Positions 18,232 through 26,667 of a stretch of DNA of 50,426 nt are shown in pieces. The translations under genes and the position numbers were made by a program. Positions within the stretch are counted from its first letter, which is position 1; each line of letters opens with the position of its first letter. Origin of the DNA: an uncultured Clostridia bacterium. Lineage in GTDB: Bacteria > Bacillota > Clostridia > Lachnospirales > CAG-274. The stretch lies in the NCBI GenBank assembly GCA_949948985.1, contig CATLIG010000015.1, positions 1-50,426 on the forward strand, in the 5' to 3' direction. Under the pieces are notes generated by a model that saw only the letters and a program-made list of their open reading frames with translations, ran no database searches and was not told the DNA's origin.

Positions 18232-21200
18232 TTAATTTTTACTGCCTTTGTATGAAATATTATAATAGGGTGTCATTGATTTATTCCATATAAAAATTTT
18301 TATCTTGCAGTTTTCTATATTGTTTCCGAGTCTGAGTTTTGCGGATAAATTTTCGGTTTTACTGTTTTTTTCGGTAGTTATTTTCTGAATTTTGAAGTCG
18401 ATTAATTTATTGTTTTCATAGCTTGCGGTAATAAAAGCCACATTTTTATCACCGTTGTAGTTTATAATGTCTGTATTTATATCAACAATTCCTCCGCTTG
18501 TCCAATTATCGCTTATTTGTAAATTATCCGTGCCGTATTTTTCATCGCCTGCTGAAACGTTTATATTATCAACAGCAAAAACGGCGGATGCTGAACCCGG
18601 AGATTCAACTGAAAATCTGTTTATTCCAATATTATCGGCATATAAAGTCATAGTGCTGTCAGAATAAATTTTATCTTCGAATAAAACAGAACATTGTTTT
18701 TTTATTGTATCAATATCAACCTCAACTGTATACCATTTGTTTTCTTCAAGCTCAGTATCGCCTATTTTAACATAGCTTATTTCAGGCGTCGTATAATTTC
18801 TGAACCTTAAATATGGCTTTCTATATGATTCAAAAACAGAAATATCAAATAAATTATTTGATGATAAACCTGAATAATTTGAATCAGCTACTCTGAAAAA
18901 AATTGTTTCTCCTGTTGGTTTACTTAAAAAACAAAAATCCTCTTTCAGTTTAATAATACCTTTTTGTTTTTTATCAAATTTGCGGGTAAAACCTAATCTT
19001 TTTGTGCTTTCATCATTTATGACAAGGGATTTTGAAAGATTTCCGAAGATATTTTGTTTTATGAAAAAACTGTTGTCATCTGTTTCAGAGTAGGTTGTAT
19101 AATTTCCATAATTTCCGCTTCCGATATTAAGGCACAGCATATTCTCAAAATCGCCTGTTATTCTTGTTTCTCTGTCTTTAGAGGGAAATAATTTTTCCCA
19201 ATGACTTTTAAGACTTTCATACTGAGCTTTAATTTCTTCCATACTATGATTTTCATTGAGCATTTGCCTTGATTTTTTCGTTTCATTAATAAAATTATTT
19301 AGAGTTTCAATAGAATAAAACATTTGATTTATGGTACCTATTTTGTTTATTTCATTTTCAAGCTTATATTTATAATCTGTTTGTAAATTGTCAATAGCGT
19401 TTTTAAGATTGTTAAACGCTGTATCTATTTCTGATTTATCTGAGTTTGGAGCGTCACATATGGCAGAGGCTGACGCAAGGGTGATAAGCATTTCATTAAA
19501 GCTGTTTTGTATATATTCGGCTGAGTTTAAATTTTTAGCTTTAGCAATTAATTCTTTAAGATAATATTTATCATCTGTTTCAAGAGAAGAAACAGCCGAT
19601 TTAATTTCTTCTAAAGCATCGGATATTTCTTTTTCAGACGGATATGGCATACCAGCAATATTTTGAGCGTTTTCAAGAGCCTTTGTAAAATTTATCCAGG
19701 AATTTTCATTATACCCATATTTTTTTATCTTTAAATCATTGTACAGTTCTTGAAGAAGCTCTGTTTTGTCATATATTTCAGTATTATCGGGTAAAATTAA
19801 ATATTCGCCGTATTTTTCAATAGGCATATATCCATCGTCCAAAATTATTACAGCGTCATCAGGGTTATTTTTGTTATAGCCATTTTCATCTTCCCAGTAA
19901 TCAGGCATACCGTCATTATCGGAATCTAAAGGTTTTTCACTACCGTTTAAAACAGGATAACCGCCTACGTCATCGGGAGAATCAATAAGCCCTAAACCGC
20001 TTTTGCTTCCTGTAGGCGCTGTTTTGTTTATAACATTATTTATAACTCTTATATCAACGCTGTCACGAATTTTTGACGCTCCGGCGTATTGTATAACATT
20101 GTCATAAGCTTTGTCGGCACTTTGTGTAATAATTGGATAATCGTAAATATATTGGTCGTTTGGTTTTAACTCCCCATTAACATATATACCGTCATATATG
20201 TTTTCACATTTTATCCACGAGTTTTCCCAGTAACCTACATTTGTGCCTTTTTTTATGCCAAGCCAATTATCGGCGTTTATACTGTCATCATTCTCTATGT
20301 AATTTTTGTCCGCAAACAGAGTAGTAGACCAGCCTATTTTTCCTTTTCCTCCTCCGGCTGTGCCGCCATTTTCAATGAGAGATTGACTTTCTGATTCTGT
20401 ACCGTTTAAGGTATATATAAGATTTGTTTTGTTTGGCTTTGTAGCCGGTCCTGGTCTGTAATAATTTCCAACCAAATTAACTCTTACGCCATTTTGTCCG
20501 CCGTAACCTGGTGAATTGCCCCAATTATATACAACATTATTTCTTACATCAATAAGTCCATCGGTATCAGGGGTATTATTATATGAACTTACGGTGGCAC
20601 CTGTGCCAATCATGGGATTTCTGTTATTGTGGGTAGATAAGAGATTATGATGAGCGGATGAGTTTATACCTCCCCATATGCCTCCCATACCATGAGCGCC
20701 TTTTATATGAATTGAGTTATTCAAACTCTCGGAAATAATACTCCATTGAACAGTAAAATTTTTTACAGCATAAAAAGATAAGCATTCATCTATACTCCAC
20801 GACATACTGCAATGGTCGATTATAATGTCATGTCCGTAATGAACGGTTACGGTATCTTCTTCTCTGGTTTTAGAACCCATTCTGAAACGAAGGTATCGTA
20901 ATATTATATTACTTCCTGATATTTTAACACATTCGTTATCTATACTTATGCCATCGCCTGGGGCGGTTTGACCAAGAATTGTGATATTGTCTTTATTTAT
21001 TGAAAGGGAGTCTTTTAGTTTTATATTGCCGCCAACATCAAAGACAATAATTCTCCCGCCTTTTGAAACAGCGTCTCTTAAAGAGCCTTTTCCACCATCC
21101 TCTAAAGTTGTGACATGGTAAATTTCGGGATTTTCCGCTCCCCTTGCTCCTTTTGAATACATTCCGCCGCCTTGAGCGGATGGAAACGCGGCAGTTGAAA

Positions 21201-21300
21201 GAAGTGAAGAATTTACATTATTATTAGCTGATACCTTTATATTAAAGTAAGTAGTACATAATAATATTATTAAGATTACAAAGGGTATTTTTTTTTGCAT
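18232..21300 (-). CDS. Secreted pectate lyase-like protein with FIVAR-type repeats (1022 aa)
   Basis: Second PL1-type lyase, related to the one at 5514-10271. The signal peptide is residues 1-25 (ends NIKVSA-N). The beta-helix domain spans about 30-440: AFPSAQGGGMYSKGARG, VTTLEDGGKGSLRDAVSKGG, TILGQTAPGDGIS, ILRYLRFRMGS, IDHCSMSWSIDE and HNNRNPMIG. A calcium-loop motif DSDNDGMPDYWEDENG lies near 458. Three consecutive ~60-residue helical segments (about 515-705), each ending in an A-x-x-x-L..AI..L pattern, look like FIVAR modules. A beta-rich region follows, then a C-terminal module with KIKIFIWNKSMTPYY, equivalent to the tail of the other lyase. GAGGAAA precedes the ATG. It is probably co-transcribed with aroB, 18 bases downstream. 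Confidence 0.82.
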   Translation of the reverse strand: MQKKIPFVILIILLCTTYFNIKVSANNNVNSSLLSTAAFPSAQGGGMYSKGARGAENPEIYHVTTLEDGGKGSLRDAVSKGGRIIVFDVGGNIKLKDSLSINKDNITILGQTAPGDGISIDNECVKISGSNIILRYLRFRMGSKTREEDTVTVHYGHDIIIDHCSMSWSIDECLSFYAVKNFTVQWSIISESLNNSIHIKGAHGMGGIWGGINSSAHHNLLSTHNNRNPMIGTGATVSSYNNTPDTDGLIDVRNNVVYNWGNSPGYGGQNGVRVNLVGNYYRPGPATKPNKTNLIYTLNGTESESQSLIENGGTAGGGKGKIGWSTTLFADKNYIENDDSINADNWLGIKKGTNVGYWENSWIKCENIYDGIYVNGELKPNDQYIYDYPIITQSADKAYDNVIQYAGASKIRDSVDIRVINNVINKTAPTGSKSGLGLIDSPDDVGGYPVLNGSEKPLDSDNDGMPDYWEDENGYNKNNPDDAVIILDDGYMPIEKYGEYLILPDNTEIYDKTELLQELYNDLKIKKYGYNENSWINFTKALENAQNIAGMPYPSEKEISDALEEIKSAVSSLETDDKYYLKELIAKAKNLNSAEYIQNSFNEMLITLASASAICDAPNSDKSEIDTAFNNLKNAIDNLQTDYKYKLENEINKIGTINQMFYSIETLNNFINETKKSRQMLNENHSMEEIKAQYESLKSHWEKLFPSKDRETRITGDFENMLCLNIGSGNYGNYTTYSETDDNSFFIKQNIFGNLSKSLVINDESTKRLGFTRKFDKKQKGIIKLKEDFCFLSKPTGETIFFRVADSNYSGLSSNNLFDISVFESYRKPYLRFRNYTTPEISYVKIGDTELEENKWYTVEVDIDTIKKQCSVLFEDKIYSDSTMTLYADNIGINRFSVESPGSASAVFAVDNINVSAGDEKYGTDNLQISDNWTSGGIVDINTDIINYNGDKNVAFITASYENNKLIDFKIQKITTEKNSKTENLSAKLRLGNNIENCKIKIFIWNKSMTPYYNISYKGSKN

Positions 21301-21325
21301 AAATATTTCCTCACTTATATAAATT

Positions 21326-21355
21326 TTAATAACCGAATATACTGTTTAAAGTCAA
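21326..21355 (-). promoter_or_regulatory. Possible promoter of the second pectate lyase gene
   Basis: On the minus strand TTGACT (21355-21350) and TATTAA (21331-21326) with an 18-base spacer. The -10 is imperfect. Confidence 0.4.
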
Positions 21356-21360
21356 TAAAC

Positions 21361-21440
21361 CATAGCGAAATAATAAAATAATACAATAGTAAGTTTTCTT
21401 AAAAATGATACATTTAAGGATTATTTTATTATTTCGCTTA
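21361..21440. repeat. Family C palindromic element
   Basis: A perfect 19-bp inverted repeat: AGCGAAATAATAAAATAAT at 21364-21382 and its complement at 21420-21438, around a 37-base AT-rich spacer. The same arms recur at 32860-32961 and, degenerately, at 668-736 and 49988-50126. Confidence 0.75.
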
Positions 21441-21519
21441 AAAAAGTTTTTGAATTACTATAAAATTTAAGTAGGATTGACAGATGAAAATATATTTTTT
21501 AGTTTATTTACTATATAAT

Positions 21520-23061
21520 TTATTTTTGTATATATTTTTCCGCTATTTTATAAAATTCATCTTTATTATACTCAAACCATTGTTCAAATGTTTTGTTTTC
21601 AGCCTCAACGGTTTTTCCAAGTTCTATTATAAAATCAGGGATATCTTTTTCAAGTATTACACCAAGGGTTTCAGCAAATCTTTCCTCATTTTGACGTTCA
21701 GAACCGTTTATATGAAGGAAAAATGCGGAATGAGGGGTTTTGTCAATAACTTTTACCGCTCCGTGAAAGCCTATTGTCCCTATCTGATGTGTTCCGCAGG
21801 AAGAAAGGCAGCCGGAAATATGAATTTTTGGAAGAGTTTTGTTTTTAAAGTTATGTTTTCTTATTTCTTCCGTAAGTTTTTTCAGAAGCCCCTGAGAATC
21901 TCTTAATCCAAGCTGACAAATTGAACTTCCTATACAAGCTACAGATGTTTCAAAAATATTTTCGGCGTTATCAGTTAATACTTCTTGGATTTTTTTTATT
22001 TCTTCAGCCGTACAGTTTATTATATACAATTCCTCCTCCGGAGAAATTCTTATTTCGGTTTCTTTAAAATCTTTTATTGTATAATAAAGCTTTTTAAAGT
22101 TTTCTATTGATGGAGTGCCTCCTATAGGGTGATATCTAAAAGCATAAAGACCTTCTTGTTTTTGTTTTATAATCATATCGGATTCTATATTCTGCGGTAT
22201 ACCGGTTTTAGTTATTTTTTTCGCTGAAACACTTATTTTTAAGTTTTCCTCGGATTTTACTTTATTAAGATTTTTGTTATATTCTTTTATATAATTTTCA
22301 GCTCCTAAAACATCTTGCATATATCTTGTTCTTGCTTTCCCTCTGTTCTCATAATTGCCGTGTTCCATAAATGTAAGTATCATAGCTTTAATATAATATA
22401 AAATATCTTCAGGTGATATTTTTTTAGCTACGCATAATCCCATTTTTGGATTGTTTCCAAGACCTCCGGCACTGTATACATCGAAAGTATTGTCATTATT
22501 TGATACAAACCCTAAATCACGGAAAGTAGCGTGAGTAGTGTTTTTTAGGGAATTTGAAAAACATACCTTTAATTTTCTTGGAAGTTTTACTGAATTTACA
22601 AAGGTTAAAAGATATTCAGCAGCTTTTTCAGCATAAGGCATTACATCAAAATTTTCGTTTATTTCAACACCTGAAAGAGGGGAACACATTACGTTTCTTG
22701 GAAAATCACCGCCGCCGCCTATTGTTATTATACCGTTTTCAAACGCGGAGTTCATAATTTCACATACAGATGATTTATTTAGATTATGAAGCTGTATTGT
22801 TTCACAGGTTGTAAAGTGAATTTTATCAATATTATATTTTTCTATTGTTTCAACAATATATTTAAAAACAGGCATAGTGAGTATTCCGCCTGTCATACGA
22901 AGCCTTAACATACTGGCATTTCCGCCCCTTTGTGCATAGCTTCCGTATTTTCCGGAAAAACTTTTATAATCTTTTATACTTAGTTCTTTATTATAAAATT
23001 GTTCTGTTTTTTCTTTGAAATCAGAAAGTTCATTTTTAAATTCTTCTAAATATTTTTCCAT
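21520..23061 (-). CDS. Siroheme-dependent nitrite/sulfite reductase
   Basis: 513-aa single-polypeptide reductase of the ferredoxin-type nitrite/sulfite reductase superfamily. The duplicated half-fold shows as two ferredoxin-like halves. The [4Fe-4S]-siroheme ligands are C376-X5-C382 (CIGSSIC) and C418-X3-C422 (CLSSC). RLRMTGGILTMPVF, TTCETIQLHNL and GGGGDFPRNVMCSPLSG fit the siroheme-binding first half. GGAGAA lies before ATG 23061. It stands alone, with no asr/cys/nrf partner visible, so whether the substrate is sulfite (assimilation) or nitrite is undecided. Confidence 0.85.
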   Translation of the reverse strand: MEKYLEEFKNELSDFKEKTEQFYNKELSIKDYKSFSGKYGSYAQRGGNASMLRLRMTGGILTMPVFKYIVETIEKYNIDKIHFTTCETIQLHNLNKSSVCEIMNSAFENGIITIGGGGDFPRNVMCSPLSGVEINENFDVMPYAEKAAEYLLTFVNSVKLPRKLKVCFSNSLKNTTHATFRDLGFVSNNDNTFDVYSAGGLGNNPKMGLCVAKKISPEDILYYIKAMILTFMEHGNYENRGKARTRYMQDVLGAENYIKEYNKNLNKVKSEENLKISVSAKKITKTGIPQNIESDMIIKQKQEGLYAFRYHPIGGTPSIENFKKLYYTIKDFKETEIRISPEEELYIINCTAEEIKKIQEVLTDNAENIFETSVACIGSSICQLGLRDSQGLLKKLTEEIRKHNFKNKTLPKIHISGCLSSCGTHQIGTIGFHGAVKVIDKTPHSAFFLHINGSERQNEERFAETLGVILEKDIPDFIIELGKTVEAENKTFEQWFEYNKDEFYKIAEKYIQK

Positions 23062-23255
23062 AGCAATTCTCCAATCTGAAAATTAACGTTTTCAATAATA
23101 GATTTATACTATGTATTATAGCAGTTACAGTATATTTTATCAAGGAAAAAATAGGTAGAGTGAAAGAAATAGTTATCAGGTGCGTATGAGTTTATATAAA
23201 CGGTGTTTATAGTGCTTTATGAAATTTTTACTGTGAAACAGCAAGAGAATTATCT

Positions 23256-23307
23256 GATGAAAAAATCTCTTGTCAGCCGCCGTCACTCAGATTATTGAAC
23301 AGGTCTA
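23256..23307. repeat. Family B element, right end only
   Basis: The text GAAAAAATCTCTTGTCA followed by ATTATTGAACAGGTCTA parallels 50249-50296 at the right end of the intact copy. No matching left end is visible. Confidence 0.55.
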
Positions 23308-23505
23308 ATTATACAGTTTAGAAAGAAGTCCATTAAGTTTGCCTGTTTATTTTTTTTATAATTTTGCTTTGATTGACAAGTATAGTTTATATGTGTTATT
23401 ATATAAATATTATGGTGACTTGTAAAATTTTCAAGAAAAAAGAAATCTGATATATACAATTTATAAAAATTTGCAGGGACATTATTTTTTTGTATTAGAT
23501 ATAGT

Positions 23506-23593
23506 TAGACCTATTTAATAACCTGTAGTATTTGCAGAGTTTTCAATGTGGAAAAAATTGTAAAAGGGTGTTATACAGGTTATTAAACAGGTT
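23506..23593. repeat. Family B element (88 bp, short form)
   Basis: Left end TAGACCTATTTAATAACC-TGTA, right end TACA-GGTTATTAAACAGGTT, inverted with one or two mismatches and extending to 20+ bp. The core differs from the 170-bp copy. Confidence 0.75.
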
Positions 23594-23644
23594 CGGTTAA
23601 TAAAATACTAGACTTCTTTTGAAATTTCACACTTGCACAGATAT

Positions 23645-23757
23645 CTACAAAAAAATATTTAATTCAATACTTATTAATCAGTCGTTTAAAAAGCAAAATG
23701 CTTTTCGCTAAAACATTGAATGAAATATTTTTTTATTGGATTTACGTAATTTCATAG
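23645..23757. repeat. Family D element, reverse orientation
   Basis: AAAAAGCAAAATGCTTTTCGCTAAAA is the reverse of the GCGAAAGGCATTTTACTTTTTAAA core found at 48813-48953, and TAATTCAATACTTATTAA the reverse of its AATATTGAATAAAA core. The terminal repeats are weak here. Confidence 0.5.
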
Positions 23758-23790
23758 TTTCAAAATAAGTTTACTGAAAGGGTGTTGTTT

Positions 23791-24306
23791 TTGGAATATT
23801 GGGATTTATACGATAAAAACAGAAAACCGCTTAATAAGGTTCATCAGAGAGGTATTCCTACGAATGATGACGAATATCATATTGTTGTTTCTATTATTAC
23901 AATAAATAGTAAAAAGCAAATTCTTGTTACTCACAGAGACCCAAACAAAGAGATTTATCCTAATTTATGGGAGGTTACGGGAGGCTCGGTTATAAGCGGA
24001 GAAACGAGCGAGGATGCCGCTTTAAGAGAACTTTTTGAAGAAACAGGAATCAGATGTTCTTCAGACAGAATTAAGAAAATAGCTACCGTTATGGGTACTA
24101 CAAAAGGCAGATTTTCTTTTGTAGATATTTATATTACAAAAAAAGATATTGAAATTGATGAGCTTACAATGCAGCCGGGAGAAACAACAGAGGCTAAATG
24201 GGTTACGATTGAGCAATTTGAGGAAATGGCTAAAATGGGTAAAATCGCGGAATCAGATTTTAAAAGATTTAATTATGTAAAAAATATAGTTGAGGAAAGT
24301 ATGTAA
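23791..24306 (+). CDS. Nudix hydrolase
   Basis: 171-aa hydrolase of nucleoside-diphosphate-linked substrates. The Nudix box G-X5-E-X7-REUXEEXGU is complete in GGSVISGETSEDAALRELFEETGI (about residues 68-91). The N-terminus (EYWDLYDKNRKPLNKVHQRG) is that of isopentenyl-diphosphate-isomerase-like/YfcD-type Nudix proteins that begin W-D-x-Y-D. The start is TTG 23791, chosen because GAAAGGG (23776-23782) is 8 bases upstream; upstream GTG/TTG codons overlap the ribosome binding site. The substrate is unknown. It stands alone between repeat-filled gaps. Confidence 0.88.
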   Translation: MEYWDLYDKNRKPLNKVHQRGIPTNDDEYHIVVSIITINSKKQILVTHRDPNKEIYPNLWEVTGGSVISGETSEDAALRELFEETGIRCSSDRIKKIATVMGTTKGRFSFVDIYITKKDIEIDELTMQPGETTEAKWVTIEQFEEMAKMGKIAESDFKRFNYVKNIVEESM

Positions 24307-24309
24307 AGA

Positions 24310-24450
24310 GGCTTGACGATTGTTTTTTCGGCGCACTTTTACTTATGGACGGATTTTGAACGGTATAATACTGCTGACAGAGATTTTTCTGTTATATTTA
24401 GGTTGATTTTCTTGAAATACCCGAAACAGTATTTCAAGAAAATCAGGCCA
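24310..24450. repeat. Diverged family B interior with a perfect 16-bp hairpin
   Basis: GATTTTCTTGAAATAC (24405-24420) and its exact complement (24429-24444) enclose the loop CCGAAACA. Related GATTTTTTTGAAATACC...AAAATCAGGC text lies inside the intact family B copy (50190-50235), so this is probably a family B remnant. No U-run follows, so it is not a standard terminator, though it lies just after the Nudix gene. Confidence 0.5.
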
Positions 24451-24508
24451 AGATAAATATAAAAATATTTGTCAATTTGAAAAATTTATGGATTGATATA
24501 GAAAAGTT

Positions 24509-25021
24509 TTATTTCATATTAAAAAGAATAACTATAAATAAAATGTAAACTAAAATATTGGGAGATGAGTTTTTATTTAAGCTTTGCTTTGATAACAGGC
24601 ATTTTTCATCTATATCGTATATACCATCTTCTTTTATTGACGAGTCATCTTTTTTAGTTATAACTGTATTCATTGCGGCGACTTTAGTGGCAGGATTTTC
24701 TGTTTTTTTACTGTTTTTTTCAAAGTTTTTCTGTATATCCATTAATGTCGATATATTTACAAGAGTATCGGTTAATGAGTCTATATCTTTATGTTTTGAT
24801 TGCTTCATAAAAGGTTTTACCGCTTGTATGAGCTGTATTTCTTTTGATGGGTTTTTCAGATGGTCTTGCTTTTGTATTTTCAGTTCATTCTCAAGTTTTG
24901 AAATGTATTTTTGCCTGAACATTTTCTTTATAATCTCAATAGCTTCAGTTAGGTCATTTTGCAGGGAATTACCACTGCTTATTAAATCATTAAGCTCTAC
25001 TAAATTTTTAATGTCTGACAT
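24509..25021 (-). CDS. Hypothetical protein coupled to subtilase (170 aa, C-terminal membrane anchor)
   Basis: A real gene: GAGGAGGAA within the end of the subtilase gene precedes ATG 25021, and the two genes overlap by 14 bases, implying coupled translation. The protein is helical and charged (LVELNDLISSGN, AIEIIKKMFRQKYISKLENELKIQK), with a segment IQLIQAVKPFMKQSKHKDIDSLTDTLVNIST that resembles the L-L-x-A-I-K-P-F/Y-L...K repeat of many short clostridial proteins. A polar Lys/Ser/Asn linker follows, then a final hydrophobic helix NILVYILFIVILF ending the protein, so it may be tail-anchored. No function can be assigned. The context suggests a regulator, substrate or membrane adaptor of the upstream protease. 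Confidence 0.65.
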   Translation of the reverse strand: MSDIKNLVELNDLISSGNSLQNDLTEAIEIIKKMFRQKYISKLENELKIQKQDHLKNPSKEIQLIQAVKPFMKQSKHKDIDSLTDTLVNISTLMDIQKNFEKNSKKTENPATKVAAMNTVITKKDDSSIKEDGIYDIDEKCLLSKQSLNKNSSPNILVYILFIVILFNMK

Positions 25022-26171
25022 GAAATTCCTCCTCTTTAATCAATTTTGATATATCTATCATTCCCCAGCCCTGTCTGTTCTGAGGATAATTAAGGTCTAC
25101 CGCACAGCATTTCAGCGCGTATTTTATATCATCGGGGGTCATTTGCGGATATTTTTCAAGCATAAGCGCTATTGCGCCTGTTATCATAGGAGTAGACATA
25201 GATGTTCCGCTTAATTTCATATAATTTTTATCTACGCAGTGTATTTCCTCTTTTTCACCTTTGTACGGAGTAGGGGTCATACATGATATAATATCCGTAC
25301 CCGGCGCGAGAACGTCAGGCTTTATAATACATTCTTTTGTAGGGCCTCTTCCTGAAAAGTTTATTACGCTGGTTCCGGAAATATTAACAAAATTATTATC
25401 ATTAGCGGTTCCGACAGTTATTACTTTTTTACTGGTTCCCGGAGATGTTATTGTGCCTGATTTGGGGCCGTTGTTTCCGGCGGCGGTAGTTATTATTATT
25501 CCTAAGTCCCATGCCCGTTCTACCGCTTTTACTAAAGGGTCGTCAGAATTTTGCGGTTCTGTTCCTATAGAAAGATTAGCTATTTTTATATTATATTTTT
25601 TAGAATTATCTATTATCCATTGTATGCCGGCAAGGACGTCTGAAGAATTGCCGCTTCCTTTATCATTTAATGTTTTTAGTGAAATTATATTTGCCATTGG
25701 GGCTATTCCTTTGTATTTTCCATTTGATAAAGTTCCGTTTCCGGCGCATATTCCCGCTACGTGAGTTCCGTGACCGTTATCATCGTAGGGGTCGTTTTTA
25801 TTGTTTACAAAATCTTTGAAGTAAATAATTCTATCATTTGGAAAAGTAAAATCTTTAAGAGGGGCTATTCCGGTATCAAGAAACGCTATTGTAACATCTT
25901 TACCCGTATATCCTTCCTTTTCTGCAAAGTCTGCTTTCAGTATTTTTCTGGCATTATCCATTTGTGCCGTTATTCTTGTATTTTCGTAAACTGATTTAAG
26001 CCCATCTAAATTTTTTATTTTGGGAAGGTCTTTTTCATAAAGTTCAACAACGTAGGAGTTTATTGACGGAAGTTCATATTTTACTGTTATTGTTTCATTT
26101 AGTATGAGTTCTTTAGCCTGTTTCTTATTACATTCAAGTATAAGCTGAACTTTTTTTTCAGTTTCGGACAT
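25008..26171 (-). CDS. Subtilisin-like serine protease (S8 family) without signal peptide
   Basis: 387-aa subtilase with the full catalytic triad: D99 in AFLDTGIAP, H134 in DDNGHGTHVAG and S324 in LSGTSMSTPM, plus the oxyanion-hole asparagine in TAAGNNGP. Residues about 8-70 look like an inhibitor-I9-type propeptide (VQLILECNKKQAKELI... ELYEKDLPKIKNLDGLKSVYEN). There is no signal peptide or membrane helix, so it is probably cytoplasmic or acts inside the forespore/mother cell. AAAGGAG precedes ATG 26171; an upstream in-frame TTG extension lacks a ribosome binding site. It is translationally coupled to the following hypothetical gene and is divergent from a Cys-rich peptide gene. A role in spore maturation or germination is inference only. 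Confidence 0.9.
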   Translation of the reverse strand: MSETEKKVQLILECNKKQAKELILNETITVKYELPSINSYVVELYEKDLPKIKNLDGLKSVYENTRITAQMDNARKILKADFAEKEGYTGKDVTIAFLDTGIAPLKDFTFPNDRIIYFKDFVNNKNDPYDDNGHGTHVAGICAGNGTLSNGKYKGIAPMANIISLKTLNDKGSGNSSDVLAGIQWIIDNSKKYNIKIANLSIGTEPQNSDDPLVKAVERAWDLGIIITTAAGNNGPKSGTITSPGTSKKVITVGTANDNNFVNISGTSVINFSGRGPTKECIIKPDVLAPGTDIISCMTPTPYKGEKEEIHCVDKNYMKLSGTSMSTPMITGAIALMLEKYPQMTPDDIKYALKCCAVDLNYPQNRQGWGMIDISKLIKEEEFHVRH

Positions 26172-26202
26172 TTTGCAAACTCCTTTTAATAAATCTATAT
26201 AC

Positions 26203-26210
26203 AATGTATG
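26203..26210 (-). promoter_or_regulatory. Possible sporulation-type -10 (CATACATT) upstream of the subtilase
   Basis: On the minus strand CATACATT matches the sigma-E -10 consensus CATACAHT and lies 31 bases before the start codon. No good ATATT-type -35 stands at the expected 14-base distance, so the call is weak. Confidence 0.3.
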
Positions 26211-26290
26211 TCGTTTAGTTTGTCTAAGTGACAAATTACAGCCTGTACTATTATTTTTTTTAAAATTAAGTCATTTTTTTCTTTTTTGCT

Positions 26291-26299
26291 CATAGTATA
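26291..26299 (+). promoter_or_regulatory. Possible sporulation-type -10 (CATAGTATA) upstream of the Cys-rich peptide gene
   Basis: CATA-N3-TA is the -10 form used by sigma-K/sigma-E. A loose TCATTTT at 26271-26277 could be a -35. Suggestive only. Confidence 0.3.
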
Positions 26300-26341
26300 G
26301 TTGTGTAACAATTAATTTTTATTTTTCAGGAGGTTTTATTT

Positions 26342-26524
26342 ATGAATTTTGGTGGAAACAGTTGTATTTGGATTTTACTTATTATTTTGCTTATGCAGGG
26401 CGGCTGCGGATTTAACAATGGCGGCGGTTGTGGCTGTGGTGACAGTTCAATGCTCATTTTACTGTTATTTATTATTATGTTTTCAGGAAATGGCATGGGA
26501 TGCGGAATTTGCGAGGCAAAATAA
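26342..26524 (+). CDS. Cys/Gly-rich hydrophobic small protein (60 aa)
   Basis: AGGAGG ends ten bases before ATG 26342, and a terminator follows the stop, so the gene is convincing. Two hydrophobic stretches (CIWILLIILLMQ and MLILLLFIIMF) alternate with Gly/Cys/Asn-rich loops (GGCGFNNGGGCGCGD and GNGMGCGICEAK), seven cysteines in all. This composition resembles clostridial small proteins annotated as chorion-class high-cysteine or YjcZ-like sporulation peptides. Membrane or spore-coat location is inferred from composition. It is divergently transcribed from the subtilase gene, 170 bases away. Confidence 0.75.
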   Translation: MNFGGNSCIWILLIILLMQGGCGFNNGGGCGCGDSSMLILLLFIIMFSGNGMGCGICEAK

Positions 26525-26552
26525 TTTTTGAAAAAATGAACCTCAATTTGTA

Positions 26553-26600
26553 AAAAAAAATAAGAATTTCCGGAAAAATCCGGAAGTTCTTATTTTTTTA
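26553..26600 (+). terminator. Intrinsic terminator after the Cys-rich peptide gene
   Basis: AAATAAGAATTTCCGG and CCGGAAGTTCTTATTT arms with an AAAAAT loop and a TTTTTTT tail; one mismatch. Confidence 0.8.
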
Positions 26601-26667
26601 CATAATTAATTATCATACGTGAATAATATTTATATCTATTATAATAAAACAATAAAAATTAACTTTA

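Larger units (their letters stand above)
23062..23790. other. 729-bp non-coding gap made of repeat remnants
   Basis: No convincing ORF or RNA gene. It holds the right half of a family B element (23256-23307), a complete short family B element (23506-23593) and a reverse-oriented family D element (23645-23757). The rest is AT-rich DNA in which I see nothing. Confidence 0.6.

Noticed and set aside
21484-21906. 140-aa plus-strand frame rich in Phe and Tyr
   Set aside because: It runs antisense through the end of the nitrite/sulfite reductase gene, which has clear [4Fe-4S]/siroheme motifs; no ribosome binding site.
24558-25049. 163-aa plus-strand frame with a membrane-like composition
   Set aside because: It is antisense to the 170-aa coupled gene, whose start has GAGGAGG and overlaps the subtilase; the plus frame has no ribosome binding site and its hydrophobicity comes from antisense Lys/Glu codons.
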